From: Siderastrea siderea
Taxonomy: Eukaryota; Cnidaria; Anthozoa; Scleractinia; Rhizangiidae
DNA length: 64,000 nt
Assembly: GCA_964030785.1 (NCBI GenBank)
Contig: OZ034968.1
Location: 46,390,353-46,454,352, forward strand
Reading direction: 5' to 3'
Shown: piece by piece, positions 37,740-50,800 of the stretch
Numbering within the stretch: position 1 is the stretch's first letter
Layout of the letters: every line of letters begins with the position of its first letter
Made by a program: the position numbers and the translations under genes
The notes under the pieces: generated by a model
The model's database searches: none
Told to the model about the DNA's origin: nothing
Seen by the model: the letters and a program-made list of their open reading frames with translations, nothing else

Positions 37740-40029
37740 TCACTGTGGGTCTAAAACTCTTGCTGCAGCAAGAGGCATCTCCATCAAATCATCATCTTCG
37801 GAGTCACTTCCTGTGTTTTGAGTAGTTACTTGAGACAAGGCAGAAGCAATTGAAATCTCAGGAACTCCAAGGATACTTGCCAACCCTGAGATAATAAGAG
37901 GTTTCCTTTCCTTTGAAGGGCTAAGATCACTACGACAGAGAGGGCATTTGTCAATTTTGTAAAAGCATATAAAGCACCCCAAAAGTCTCCCACAGCCTTT
38001 GGGGTTTGTACAGGATGTCATCAGGTTACTGCATGTTTCCAAGCAAATAGAACATTTAAAAATTTCCTTGAATGAAGACTTTTCCTCTTCTTTATTCAGC
38101 ATGCTTAGGATTTGATCAACTTTCTTCTCTAAGGAGCTTGAATTGGTGCAAGTGCTTGGTTTGAACTGTCGATTGGTTGAAGAGTTGCAAGAACTGCTTG
38201 TGCTTGGCATTGCTAGGTCTTCACTCTCAAACAAGCCATCTTCCATGTCATCAGAACCGGCAAAGCCATAATCCCGTTTAATAGACTGCCAGACAAGTGG
38301 TCTCCATTCTTGGAAATTATTTTTGTACATAACACGGAAAATTTTTTGGCTATTCCAGTAGGTATGACCTAAAATATGAGAATGAATAAATAAGTGTCAT
38401 AATATTTTTGTTGTTATTCTTTTGCAGGTGGTATGAAAGAAAAAACTGACAAACATAATCACAGTGCCAACCTAAAATTTAGCACCCTAAGTAGCTTTTG
38501 AAACTGTATCTCTGCCCTTGCAAGTTTGCAGTTCCAAGGTTGAGCCCCTGGGTGTACTCTATAAATCAGTATTGAGTGGGTATGTGCTGCTGGGACACCC
38601 TTAATTACACTTGAAAGCCATTCTCTTGCTGTGCATGTTGCAACTCTATTTTAGACTAGACACGAAATAACCCTACTGTATCCTAGACTTGTGACTTTCA
38701 GAAAGGCTATTCCTATCATAATAAGGTGTTGATTAAACTGCAACCAAACTGGAAAATAGTTTGCTTTAGTTAATGGTTAGTCTCACGCCAGTTGTTTGGG
38801 TTACCTTAGTTTCACTCATGTTTGCTAGCAGCTAGCTTATTTAAATTCTTTTTTTATGTTTCCTTGCAAATTTTATATTTTGTTGGAAAGGAAAGCATTG
38901 TGTACATAAATCTTGCCCCTTGAATTTTACTGACAACCATACACCCTCGAGTTTTGACTGAAAATTCACATCCCAACCCGTAAATCAGAAATTCTATCTA
39001 CCCAAATTACTTGACAGCTCAGAGATTTTTACACTGAAAAGGCACCGTTTACAAATTTCATTTTTTTCTTTTTTCAGTCGAGCACTAAACACTCGTTTGA
39101 CACGTGATATTTACGAGCTTTGTGGAAGACTATCACTATAAACGCGATATGTATCAAGTTAACGTACCGTTTATCGTATTGACAGCTGAGGGCAGTAAGT
39201 GTTAAGTAAGCTTCATTACATGTACTTGAAAAAATAAAAATAAAAATGTCCCACGACAAATATTTGAATCCACTTGCATTAATGTGATTAATGCCTGCTC
39301 AAGGAACCTATAAGAAGAAACTAATGTCTCACCTCTCGTTGAAGGCATATCTCTGATCGGATTTCCTTTGATATCTGTCACCACCAGCTTTGCATCTTCT
39401 TCACTCAGCTGTCTCTCAATTTCCGCCACAACGTGTAGAACTGTGTACTGCCCGTGCATCTCCTGTAGTTGACTTAGGTCGATTGGGATTTCCCACATGT
39501 CCTCAAAAATGCCATCTCCATCAACAAACGTTAGCCTGAAAGACTTACTCTCGACAGACTTGCGCTTTTTGCCTTTACCTCCCCAAACTGCTGGGGCAGG
39601 TCTTGATCCCATTCCGCTCTGAGGGAAGAATTTGCTTCGACCTCGTGACATGACGTGAAAACTGGACGCCGAAGTCGAAGGTTCAAACCTTTCGTTAAAA
39701 AATGCTGGGGAAAAGAAGGTGGCTGCACTGTTGCCACGCCGATTACCCATGCTACCAGTTCCTCCTGAATAATTGGGCATGCACGTATTTTCTTGTTCGT
39801 TTTCTTGTCGATGCATGGCCACGACTATGGCGCTGAAGCAATTTGGCGGTACAGTAAACTTTCCGGCTCTATCTGGCCAAATGTTTTCAAAACCCGCTCC
39901 ACTCTTGACCTTAAGGTGTGCACCAGGTGAATCTATCTGATAAATTCTTTCTATCTCCGATATAGTTAAATCCTCCCTTGACAGGCCAACTCGCTTTCCT
40001 TCGAAACTGACTGTAATCATACCGGCCAT
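37740..40029 (-). CDS. RING-like zinc-binding protein, second gene of the 6.5 kb transposon
   Basis: Two coding exons on the minus strand: 40029-39333 and 38368-37740, joined by a GT-AG intron in phase 1 (AGAG/GTGAG and TTTTAG/GTCAT), giving 441 residues. I chose ATG 40029 (MAGMITVSFEGKRVGL) because the frame upstream of it, though open, looks non-coding. Residues about 1-60 and 165-230 are compact, uncharacterised segments; about 265-320 is serine-rich and disordered. Residues 338-377 hold C338, C341, C345, C352, C358, C364, C367, C374 and C377 (CSICLE ... CPLCRSDL), a C-x2-C-rich RING-like fold. It could be a ubiquitin ligase or a binding partner of the transposase. It faces the transposase gene end to end. 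The role is unknown; the splice model is firm in frame and signals. Confidence 0.7.
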
Positions 40030-40427
40030 CTTGGACAACACAAAGGCCAATGCACTGGATATTTTCCCGCTTTTTCTCCAATATGAACCAGTCACTTTCC
40101 ACGCTCCGGTCACATGTAATAGTGACGTACATCTTTGCGCGGGAAAAGACGAAACGCAAAAGTGAAAAGCGAAAACCGAAAATGCCCTGCCTCTTTCGTA
40201 AGACAAAGGTTTGTCTTACTGATCAAAGCGCGGGTAGATCTCGAAAGGAATTATTTTTTAAAACCTAAGACCCGACTGAGAAATTATCTGTAGAATTTAA
40301 GTGTCGAAAACGAAATTATAAAACGAAAACTGAAAAACATCAAACAAACAAATAAACAAAAACAGAACTGAAAACCGAGAATGAAAAGTCAATTTCCTAA
40401 TTTTGATTTGGCCGTGAAGGTACACTA

Positions 40428-40439
40428 ATCGCCTTCAAT
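40428..40439. repeat. Right copy of 12-bp target-site duplication
   Basis: ATCGCCTTCAAT, identical to 33949-33960. The sequence beyond it (TAACGTAATTAA) picks up the gene B intron alignment again, which confirms the insertion boundary. Confidence 0.8.
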
Positions 40440-40767
40440 TAACGTAATTAAGTGATTAATTTTTCAATAATTAATTAATATTTTTACGAAAATCAATATA
40501 ATTCTACTCAGTCTCCAGAACTTTAAAAGCGATTTGTGTAAATTTCCGCTTGAATGACGTTTTACTTGGCTCTCGCACTTTGCTCTAGTACTTAACTCTC
40601 ACCGGAGGTTAACATACATAATCCCGCTTTATATATTCACTTATTTTCCCTTATATTCCCTGTTTTTTCATTATTCTATGTAGTTAGCACAAGCAATCTG
40701 GTAAACAGAGAAACCCATAAGGTTAAAATGTACTACTTCTTGACAAATCTTTTTCTTTAGATTAAAA

Positions 40768-43013
40768 ATTGAAGTCTCCAAGATTCTAATCATTGCCATA
40801 TTCGTTGCAACACTGAACTCAGTGGCTCTTAGCGCTCCAATAAAACCATCAGCAAGCACAATTGAAGTCCTCGTCAATGATGTCATTTCTCGAAAACTCA
40901 AAAACGCCACTCAAGAGGCATGAATTCAAAACATTCTTTGCTTCCTAGTTAACTAGATAATCTAAAAAACAAAATCTGAAAAGCTTTCTTGGCAATCTAA
41001 CTTCGCAATGGCTCTTATACTAGAAGTTTTACCCTAACTGGCAAATCAAAAGAAAGAAAAACATTCGGCGCAATTATTCTTAGAGTGTTCGCGTTGCCCA
41101 GCAACCTCTGAGCCGAAAACCGTGAGCTCACTCCATTCAACGAAACGGAAGCCTCAATTGATTGTTGTATTCTTTACAAAGTATCTGGGTAGAAACATAA
41201 AAAGTGTTGCTATTCAAATCAAGTTCACAACCCATGAACAGCTCTTAATTCCCGTGCATTTCAGTTAGTTTTTTACCAAATGAAATTGAAAACTGTCAAA
41301 TGGTACGTTAACTAAAAGGAAAGATAGCAATTTAAATGTGATGTTGGTGCTTAAAAAAGGAGAGTTAACAAAACGTCTGATCTTTCCATAAAAAGAGTCA
41401 TTCATTCATTGTGAAAGCATTCAGTGTAGCATTTGTTTCTATTTGACTAACTCTATTTCTCCAACATTATTGCAGATGAAAAACCTCTACCAGTTTATTA
41501 CCGCGTCAAATTACATCCAGAATTCACCCATAATGTTCCCACAAATGAACACACAGAGTTGCTCCTCAAATCAGGTATGTATCGCTATGTTGTAAGTTAG
41601 TTTAGTTTGTTTTTACTCAGTTTCTTCTCAGTTTTACATTCTTTAGTCCCTATTTTAGCTTAAACCGCTTTTGTCAAATAAATATATCTGTAAGTTACTT
41701 CTTCAAAGTTCAATTTCTTACGTTTTCACTTATCAGCAGTTGAAAGACATCGACAAGCTCGCTATCGCTTACAAGAAGTTGTTTGTCTTCGGGAGTCCGC
41801 TGTACATAACCTTCTCTTATGAAGAAAACTAAGGAGCGCAACACAGACTCCTGGCTCAGGTGCTCAAGGACACAAGCTATTACGTCAATGGTTCAACTGT
41901 TGAGCTAAGCCGTATGGTAAGTAACTAAAGATTATTTCATTGGCAACCTTTGAATAGAGCGTATGCAACCAATCCCTAGAGATTCAATTGACAACAGTGC
42001 AGCGGCCATGTTGGTGTACTATAACAAAAGGAGCTGATAAGAAACCTTTTGTTAACGGTATACCAACATGGCGATGATGACGTCCAAGCATACACCCAAT
42101 AGGGACTTGCCAAACATTCATGATACTATTCTATTAACCCCCATTTGTCCTGGAAAAAATAAATTATTATTTCCGATTTTATTGATTGGAAAAACGAAAA
42201 CTATCCCCAAGCGTCTGGTTCACGAAACGTTTTGATTAGTTATGATATAAGGTATGTCTGAGAAAACGAACCCGTTAGCACAAAGACTACTTGAGTCGTT
42301 CTTCCTTGATAACTATAGTTTGTGCAAAATGAGCTTCACAGCAACTTAGTTTTCTTTGAATGACCATTGCTATACCTTGAAGCTACCACTTTCTGATAAC
42401 GTGTCGCATTCAATGATTAAGATAACGCCGTTTTTTTTCCTCAGGTGAGATTAAAAAACTTTCCTGTGCCCAAAGTCCAACCTGGGATGCCCGAGGCGGA
42501 CTTGAATCAATACTGTCGTGGATACCTACAAGCTCTGAAAACCAATAACTTAGTGGTAAGTTATTTCCTTTGGTAGAAAATAAAGAGATAAAGAAACAAT
42601 ATCAAGAGTGGCGCATGCATGATTGCACGGTTCTGAAGTAAAACTGCACCTGCACAATTTTTTGTTTGCAAAGAAGACAGTTAAATACAGCCTGGTAGAC
42701 TGGGGAGAACTCGAAGAAATAGACATGTCCGTTCAAAAAAAAGAACTTACACTGACTATAAGGACTCGTATTTTGAAAATAATTGATTTTGTTACTAACA
42801 TAGATCCCTTGTTTGGAACTATGCTAAATCTATGTGCAAGTAAGAGCTACATCTTTACCAGCGATATTGATTACTTTAAATTCATTTTTCACTCTACAGC
42901 TACAGAAACTTGCTATTACTGATGATGTGGTAAAGGTGTACAGGAACTACGCCATTCTCTACTCGCTAAATGACGCCATCTCGGAGGTCTCCACCTGTGT
43001 TACTGGTATCTAA
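40768..43013 (+). pseudogene. Broken copy C of the secreted helical protein gene
   Basis: Exon equivalents are 40768-40917, 41476-41574, 41740-41916, 42445-42555 and 42906-43013. Three lesions are visible. The start codon is ATT instead of ATG, with no other in-frame ATG in exon 1. The exon 1 donor is GC instead of GT. Codon 31 of exon 3 is TAA (41830-41832) where B, D and E have CAA. Exons 2, 4 and 5 are still open, and their splice sites remain, apart from a duplicated acceptor (CTACAGCTACAG) before exon 5. Intron 3, exon 4 and intron 4 are almost identical to gene B, so decay is recent. A 6.5 kb transposon lies in its 5' untranslated intron. It may still be transcribed. Confidence 0.85.
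42005..42070. mobile_element. Small hairpin MITE in intron 3 of pseudogene C
   Basis: Counterpart of the hairpin at 27503-27569 in gene B, at the same intron position with small changes. It is inherited through the B/C duplication. Confidence 0.7.
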
Positions 43014-43564
43014 CACGGGTAAAATGATCGCATTGCACTCTGGTAGAAGCAAGTTGAGCATTATTATTGTTTATAAGAGCAAGCTAGACATTTGTATTAT
43101 TTATTAGAAATAGGCACGGTTATGCTTTAAAAGGAAGAAAGCGTGAAAATTTAAAACGTTTCGTTTACTTTTATAAATCTAAACCAGAAATGTATTTTAC
43201 TCTGTACTCGGACACAGAGGAATATATACATCTCTTGAGGAAAACAATTTCTCTTTTAATTCTAAGAAAACCTTTTACTAATCATATCTCAGTAGTGGTG
43301 TTCTTTGTCAACGCCATCCTATTGACACGATATACGTCGCTATCGATTTTACATTTTCATGTTTATCTTTTTTGTTATTGTAAAGAAATGAGTAGTAACT
43401 TTTATGAAGTCACTTAATACGTTATACCTTCTATGAGAGGCAGAATAAGTCCAAATTGAGATAACCGTTTGTTACTGAGCAGGATCAGTTTATATTGTAA
43501 TCTGTTTCAGATGCATCAACCCATGAAAACATTGTAAACGTCTTGTTGTTAAATTAACAATAAA
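43014..43564 (+). promoter_or_regulatory. 3' untranslated region of pseudogene C
   Basis: One AU-rich nonamer is kept (TTATTTATT, 43097-43105). The first one of B has changed to TTGTTTATA. The conserved block near 43453-43515 and AATAAA at 43559-43564 are intact. Confidence 0.6.
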
Positions 43565-43569
43565 GCGTT

Positions 43570-43921
43570 GAAACAAAAGCATACAGCGTCATTTGTCTTT
43601 GTAAGTTATTGCAGCATTTTTAAAATTCAACTCGTTCTTGCTTGCTTTATCATTTTGCATAGTGTTTATGATAACCAATAATTTAGGCGAGCCTGCAAAA
43701 TATAACTGACAATGCTTAACAAGTCGATAGTTTGACAATGTAACACCAGTTGCTGCGGAGGATCAAAGAAACACACATGCAGCCTTGACCTCTGCCCGGG
43801 CGGAGTATACCTTAACCTACTTTTTCTTCCATGAATGGCCTAGGCGTATTGCCACTCCGCCTTGAATGGGAGACGTCGCAGCGTTACCACTGCCCCCCCC
43901 CCCCTCTTGATTTCAGAGTAG

Positions 43922-43957
<36 letters not shown>

Positions 43958-45588
43958 GAACGGTGTTATTTCCTCTCTGTTTGTGACCATATATTGTCTG
44001 AGAAACGTTCTCAAACACATACGGTCTTAACGCGGAGGCGGCATGAGGCATTTTTTTGATCGATTTGTTACAAGATCAGCAGTAACGGTCATCTCCGGAG
44101 AAAGAGCGTATCACGTTTTTGAAGAGCTGTTTACAACTTGAGACAACCGAGTTTTTCCTTTATGGATATGGCGAACTTATAGTGACGCTAATAGCTTATC
44201 ATTTTCTGGAACTGCAACAGAATCAACGAACTATCCAAGAGCAAAAGAGAGTCACGGTTTACTGCTGAAGGTTTCGGTTGTACAAAGACTTCAGTATATT
44301 TTTGAAAACCTTATTCATAAGCCTCAAAGTCCAAATAAATTTACAGTGGAGTAGATGGATCGAAGGGGTAGTGCGGGAACGGCTTGAAATGGTGTGATAT
44401 GCAGTTGGACAGGGCTTGAACAAACTGGCTTGTCCCTATTGGCGTCCAGTTAAAAAATATCAATATTTTAAGAATTTCTCACCCACCTCCCCCTCTTCGT
44501 TATTAATAACCGCTCCATAAAATGTTTTTACTCTTATAATGATGGTAATATTGTCACCCTCTTTACCGTATATAACTCCCTTATTGTTGTTGAGTGATTT
44601 CTTTGAGTGATTTCTCCTTCTTGTAAGCGACAATAGAGGTGTTAGGAAATGTTGTGGCGAGCTTACGATTGTCTGTAATAAGGTGCCAGTGTTTCATGAG
44701 CCGGGTTGTATGAAGTAACAACAGGCAAAAGGTTTTTAGATGTCCTAGAATTAGTTTGTAAAGCCGTTTTCCTTGATGAGAAATTGATGTCAGTCATAAT
44801 AGTTTCAATTAGTTCTAGAGGATAGCCTCGAGCGAGTAAACGAGATTAAAAATCTCGTAAATTGACTCGAGGTTTTCCAGTTGACTGAGTTAGTTCTCAA
44901 CAGACGCAATGTTTCTTCTTTGATAAAAACCTTCTTAACGTTGAGAGGGTGACATGAGGGGAAATGCGTATATTGGAAAGTCTAGTGTGGGCTTAAAATG
45001 TGGTTGGACATCTAGTGTTTTGCTATTGGCGAAACGGGGTCCTTTAAAGACTTCAGTGTCGAGGAAAAGGATGTAGGAGACGGTTTGCTTAGCCAGTTCT
45101 CACCTTGCTACCAAGCAATCGAGAAAAAGTAATTTGAGAAAAATAATTTCTGGCCTGAAATGTCTTCGATTTGGGAGTTTTGAGAAAAGCACCCCCTGAG
45201 AAGGGAGTAAAAATACAAAACGACGCCCAGTAACTGAGCATTAGTGACGGCCGTAACACAACGTGATATTGGAACTATTAAGGACGCTGCAACAAGAGAA
45301 CCTAACCTACAAAACTTGCCAGAAGTAGTTGGGAGGGCCGTAAAAACGATACATGATTTCATGAATTAATGTTCAAAACATTTCCAAATAGCTAACATGG
45401 GGGGTTTTGATGTCTCTCTACCCCATCACCTTCAATTCTGAACCTTTGTACAGTTTACCAATTTTTGGTGCAAGCAAACTCATTTCACACTCAACATAGA
45501 GATGAAGTGAGAGGAAGGAAGGTAAATAAGAGGGAAATATAACAACTTTCCCAACACATCTGGAGATTGTTTATATACATTACCTTTG
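43570..45588. other. Spacer between units C and D
   Basis: No gene seen. It holds a C run near 43895, a (GT)n tract and a few short frames without support. The part at about 43715-43880 resembles 53640-53790 downstream of unit D, so it is shared unit flank. Confidence 0.4.
43922..43956. repeat. (GT)n microsatellite
   Basis: About 16 GT units with one early interruption. Confidence 0.9.
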
Positions 45589-45589
45589 G

Positions 45590-47160
45590 AACAGTTTGCC
45601 GCCAAATATAAAAGGAATATTGCGTATTCTTAAGAATTTACTTCCCTCTATTAAAGGAGTCAAAGGTCAATAATTGCGTCAATAGGAAGAAAAATAACCA
45701 AGAGGTAAACACAATTGTCCGAAAATCATTGGTAACACATGACACACTTAAACAAGCTTTTGCAGATACCAGTGGTTTATGTATTTTAAATGCTAAGAAT
45801 GATTGACCTTGCTTACCCCCTGCCATGATTCCGCGATCAGTAGATAATTGTATTGGGTGTTCTTGTCTTTTAAAATGATCGTTAAGCTCAAACGATCATT
45901 TGAGTGTATATGTGGCAATAAAGTATAAGCAAGCTCTTTGGTCGTGTACGGGAATCTGTTTTCCTATTTTTCTATTGCGAGACTGCTCAGGTCTCACTCT
46001 CCAGATTACACTGAATACATATGGTGGAAATCATATAATACCAATCATTTCACTGACAAGCGCAAAGAGTTGAACGGTGTCACGGAATGTCTACAATCCT
46101 TAGTAAATATTGTTTTCACGCATTATGTTCGTCGGCTCGTAAAAAGTGGTGATAAATATCCTATACAAGAAACCAGAGAGCTATGAAAATCATTGTGCTT
46201 CGCTGAGGCGAAAAATTCCAATCATGAGCTATAACATGCTATAAACAACAACTTTTACGTCAAATGAAAATTAGTTTAAAAAAAAAGAAAAACAGTTCCT
46301 CGATTTCTTGATAATCCCAGCCGTAAAAGAAATTCCATGATATGAGTAGGTGTCAAAAACTAGTCTCAAACTAGACTTAATAATGCATACGTGTTCCCCA
46401 TTCCTCAACAATCCTTATAATAAAATTAACTGAAAAACGTTCGAATCCTTGATGATACAATGTAGAACGTAGAACGTGACACTGTAAGTCAAGGTAAAAA
46501 AACATCCTCTGATTAGTGTAACAAATCGATTCAAACGGTCCAAATAACTTTCGACGGTTCACTCTCAATATTGGGCTAGGTTTAATAGCAATTTTAGGTT
46601 GCATTACTCGCAACTCAACCGGCCAATTTTTTCAGCACCGCATTAAACAGGTACTTTGCGGCTTTCGCTGCTAACCTTTATCTGGCTTCGGATATTATAC
46701 AGAGACCTCACTGTAGAACCAGTTTGAAAGAATTATAAATTTACTTCGCCGTGATTCATCGCATGAACAAAATTAATGGGCTAACAATATTACTGAGGTT
46801 TCCGTAAAAAGGAAACTGGCGTCCTCTGACACGGTAAGGTTTCAACTTGTACCCGTGACGGGACTGATTACAGCCACCTCGAATATTCGGTTAAGGAAAA
46901 TATTAGTGCATCCGATTGCCAGAAAATTCCCCTAGGACTTATCCCTAAGCCAACTTTAAACTAGAGTGGAAAAGGTTATCCTGATAGGGCAAAGAAAGTT
47001 TACGTGTTTAATTTCAAGAATTCATTTTACCTCAAAACACCGATCAAGACTCGATTTCTTGAAAACTGCAGCATGGCGCAATAGAAAATGAGGGGTAAAG
47101 ACTGGGATGATGACTACAGTAAATTATTGAATGCCAATCCATGTTTTTAATTTTAGTGTA
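45590..47160 (+). promoter_or_regulatory. Distal upstream block of unit D
   Basis: It aligns with 23340-25120 upstream of B at lower identity. AAAGGTCA recurs near 45663 and TTGACCTTG near 45804; the third site is degraded. The single copy of the block ending TTATTGAATGC lies just before the promoter. Confidence 0.45.
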
Positions 47161-47161
47161 A

Positions 47162-47407
47162 ACGTCAACTGGCGCGGCAGGAAAACTTGGCAAAACTTCC
47201 AATAATATAACATGATTCGAGGAGCAACGACAAAGGGACAGCGAGTTACGGGAATAAACCTGACGATGTACCTTAATAGAAAAAAATATGATGCGAAACG
47301 CAACATATACAGCTTCCTCTAAGTTAGGTATATAAGACACACAGCACCATAGACTCAGCAATCAAACAAAACACTCAAAGCAGAGCAATTCAGCTACGAA
47401 GAAAAAG
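47162..47407 (+). promoter_or_regulatory. TATA promoter and non-coding first exon of gene D
   Basis: The conserved block (CGTCAACTGGCGCGGCAGG) ends at TATATAA (47329-47335). The first exon ends GAAAAAG/GTAAGC (47407/47408). The ATG present just after the TATA box in B and C is ATA here, which supports the view that it is not used. Confidence 0.65.
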
Positions 47408-47861
47408 GTAAGCAGCAATCATTACTCGACGTCTTTTTAATGAAATGGTAACTTTAAAATACCAGTTTAGAGATAGACAAGTAAACTTCAACTATGGCTC
47501 GGAAACCGTTCAAAAACTAAAAAGAGTATCAATAGGCAATTCATAGAGGAGTCATAATTCTAAGTCAAAGCTTCCGTACGCTGTACAAAGCACAATTCCG
47601 TAATTCAGTGAATTTTTCAGTGCATTTATTCAGTATTTATTTTTTATACTTATTCATTGTACTAAGCTATGGTCTGTTCTTCCACTAATGTAATGTTTCA
47701 CCTTCAGCTGACATACAAAATCACTTCATGCAGTCACTCTACATGTGTTTACTTGTGTTATTATTTGTGCACTTACTACAAGCAACTGGTAAACAGAGAA
47801 AAACTAAAAGAAATGTCTAGGAAACTGAGCCAATTCTTAACTCTTTTTCTTCAGATTAACA

Positions 47862-50800
47862 ATGGAAGTCTCCAAGATCCTAATCATTACCATATTCGTT
47901 GCAACATTGAGCTCAGTAGCTCTTAGCGCTCCATTGAAACCATCAACAAGCACAATTGAAGTCCTCGTCAACGACGTCATTTCTCGAAAACTCAAAAACG
48001 CTACTCAAGAGGTATGAATTCAAAATAAATTTTCCTTGCTTAGTATATAACTAAATCATGACTATGGAAAACAAAACCAATTTTGTCAAATGGAAATTGG
48101 AAAGGCGTTCACAGGAATTCTTCGAGTATTGGCGTTGCCTAGAAAGGTCTCACCTGAAAACCGTGTACTCAGTCCATTCTGGGAATCGGGAGTGTCAATC
48201 ATTGTGTTACTTTTCAATCCGGAGAATAAGAAACTTAAGTTGACAGACGTACGCTTTTGCGTTCTCTATTAGCTTCTGGGTGAAACTTCCAAAGTGTTTA
48301 TTCAAACAAAGTTAACACCGCACGAGAAGCTCTTCCTATTGTGCCTTATTCTTTGTTACTGACAAATGGAAAGTTAACTAGACGGAAAGTTAACAAAATG
48401 TCTGACCTTTCTTTAAAAAGTCATTCGATTATTGTCAAAGCATTCAGTGCACTATTTGATTTTTATTCAAGACTAACTCTATTTCCCAACATTTTTGCAG
48501 ATGAAAACCCTTTATCAGTTTATTAGCGCATCAAATTATATCCAGAAATCACTCATCATGCTCCCAAACATGAACACGCAGAGTTGCTCTTCAAATCAGG
48601 TATGTATCGTTTTTTCATAGATAAAGCATTGTCATTTGCTTTTACTCAGTTTCTTTTCAGTTTTACACTCTTGTTAGTACTGCAAGTTGACTGCAATCTC
48701 CCTATAAAAGCACTAAGGCCTATGAAACTATATTAAACTACACTATTTAACTCGGTATAAAATATACCCGTAGTTTGTAAATCATTTCACGCTGTAACTG
48801 TAAAACATCTGCTGTTGTCAAAATAATATAATTTCTTGCGACTTTTTTTTATTGCCAGTTGAAAGACGTCGACAAGCTCGCTATCGCGTACAAGAAGCTG
48901 TTTGTCTTCAGAAGTCCGCTGTACATGGCCTTCTCTTATGAAGAAAACCAAGGACCTCAACACAGCCTACTGGCTCAAGTACTCTGGGACACAAGCTATT
49001 ACGTCAATGGATCATCTGTCGTGTTACATCGTATGGTAAGAAACCAACAAACTTTTTATTGATTTAAATAAGTTATTTAGCCAACAAACTAACGGAAACT
49101 GTCAAGGCAGCTAGATTTTTACTTATTAGAAGGACAGTTATGCACAAGCCTCCATTTATGAACCCACCAATTCAGTAACTTTAGTTTCGCTAACCTGGAC
49201 TTCAGTTTGACTACAACAACGATTGCGACTCCTCTACATAGCATGCTAGTCCATCGAAAGTTGATAGCAGTCAATTGTACAGTATTTCCAGTACTTTTGC
49301 AGCAGTAAATTCACTGCCTATAAAAACGACACACGAACAGCCATCAGGACAGAATACCTCATTTTCTCATTTACTGATTCCAATGCAATAACCACAATTA
49401 AGCCATCCCGCCTCTCTCGCTTTTCTCTTTTAAAGTCGATATTATTTAATCAAAATGCTGCTTGCCTGCTCTGGTATTACATCAAACATTTTTTTACTCA
49501 AAGAAACAAAAAGCTAAACGTTGATAAATAGCCAAGAAGTTACAACAAGCCATTGAGATTCGGGGGCGAGAACCCTCCCTAAATAGGGACAATGGTTTTG
49601 ACTTGCCGAACTGATTTACGACACAACCCTAACCGAACATTAATATATGAAAATTCATATATGAACTCCGGATAAAGATAGAATTATATGTAGATCATCG
49701 CAGTGAAGGTGTTTTAACCTAAGCGGTTGAAAAGAAGAAACGCTGGAAAAATTCAGGCTTGAACGGGAATCGAACCTATGACCTCTGCGATACTGGTGCA
49801 GCGCTCTAACCAACTGAGCTATCAAGCCAACTGGGAGCTGGTCAATTGAGAACCCTCAAAAACAAAATCTTTGTGACTACTTTTACTGTCTAAGCTTAGT
49901 AAGCTTTTTTTATGGTTCTTGGTCGGATTAATTGTTATAATGTATATATCGTAACAAAGATTTTCATCTTTTTCCTTTAGTTGCGATTAAAGCACTCTCC
50001 TGTGCCCACTGTTCAAACTGGAATGTCTGAGGCGGACCTGAATCAATACTGTCGTGGATACCTTCAAACTCTTAAAAACAATAACTTGGTGGTAAGTTAT
50101 TTTCTGGTAGAAAATACATTCTTTCCTGAAAAGAAGTAAATAGAAAATACAAAATACTGACAATACTAGCAATTTCAGTTTTTTTACAAAGATAAAATAC
50201 AATCGGGTACTGCCGATTATTTAGAGCTGATGCAGAACTCGAAAAAGGTGATCTTTTAGAGTACGTGGTTTTACTTAACCCCTGAAAAATATCTAATTAT
50301 TAGTCCTAGTGTCTAATAGTCGAAAGTAAGCAAAGAAAAAAAAAAACACACACACACAAGTAATGGAATTAGTGTGTGATAATAGTGCGTAATAGTTTAG
50401 TATCTATTTCACGGGTTAAGTACAAACCACAACAACAACAACAACAACAACAATAACAACAACAATCTTTATTACATGCAGTGTTACAAATCATGAGTGA
50501 GATTTTTGTCCTCCGCGAGTAGCATGTATGCTATTTGAGGTGGGGACCGCAGATAGCAGCTAACGATATTTTAGCGGTGGCAATTAAGTGGGCAAATTAA
50601 AAACTAAATAACTTTAAAATGACATCAACAGAAATAGTGATAAATTATACTAGAAAGAGATTTCACAAAATAATTTATGCAGCAGCAATAAAACTAATTT
50701 AACATTTAGATAACAACAGTGACAGAAAAGTTACTACAGAATAACAACGGAGATAGCAAAATTACTCTATTGAAAAAAAGGAAATTATTCATAATAATTG

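Larger units (their letters stand above)
33961..40427. mobile_element. 6.5 kb two-gene DNA transposon inserted in unit C
   Basis: The ends are inverted: left AAAAGTACCATTTCGGCCAAAT and right, as reverse complement, TAGTGTACCTTCACGGCC then AAAT. GTACC starts four bases in from each end. A perfect 12-bp duplication flanks it. Inside are an integrase-type transposase gene (+) and a convergent RING-like gene (-). It sits in the 5' untranslated intron of C, as comparison with the short intron of B (25397-26238) shows. The frames are long and undamaged, which points to a fairly recent insertion. The domain type suggests an integrase-like eukaryotic class such as IS3EU, but I cannot settle the superfamily. 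Confidence 0.8.

Noticed and set aside
40768..43013. Copy C as a functional gene with a non-AUG start
   Set aside because: Besides the lost ATG it has a GC donor and a stop in exon 3, so no full-length product is possible.
49756..49828. Functional tRNA gene (threonine-like anticodon) on the minus strand
   Set aside because: The anticodon stem has a mismatch, position 33 is not U, and a shared non-tRNA tail shows it is a SINE head.
50427..50470. CRISPR-like or satellite array
   Set aside because: It is a simple (CAA)n microsatellite, and the window is eukaryotic.
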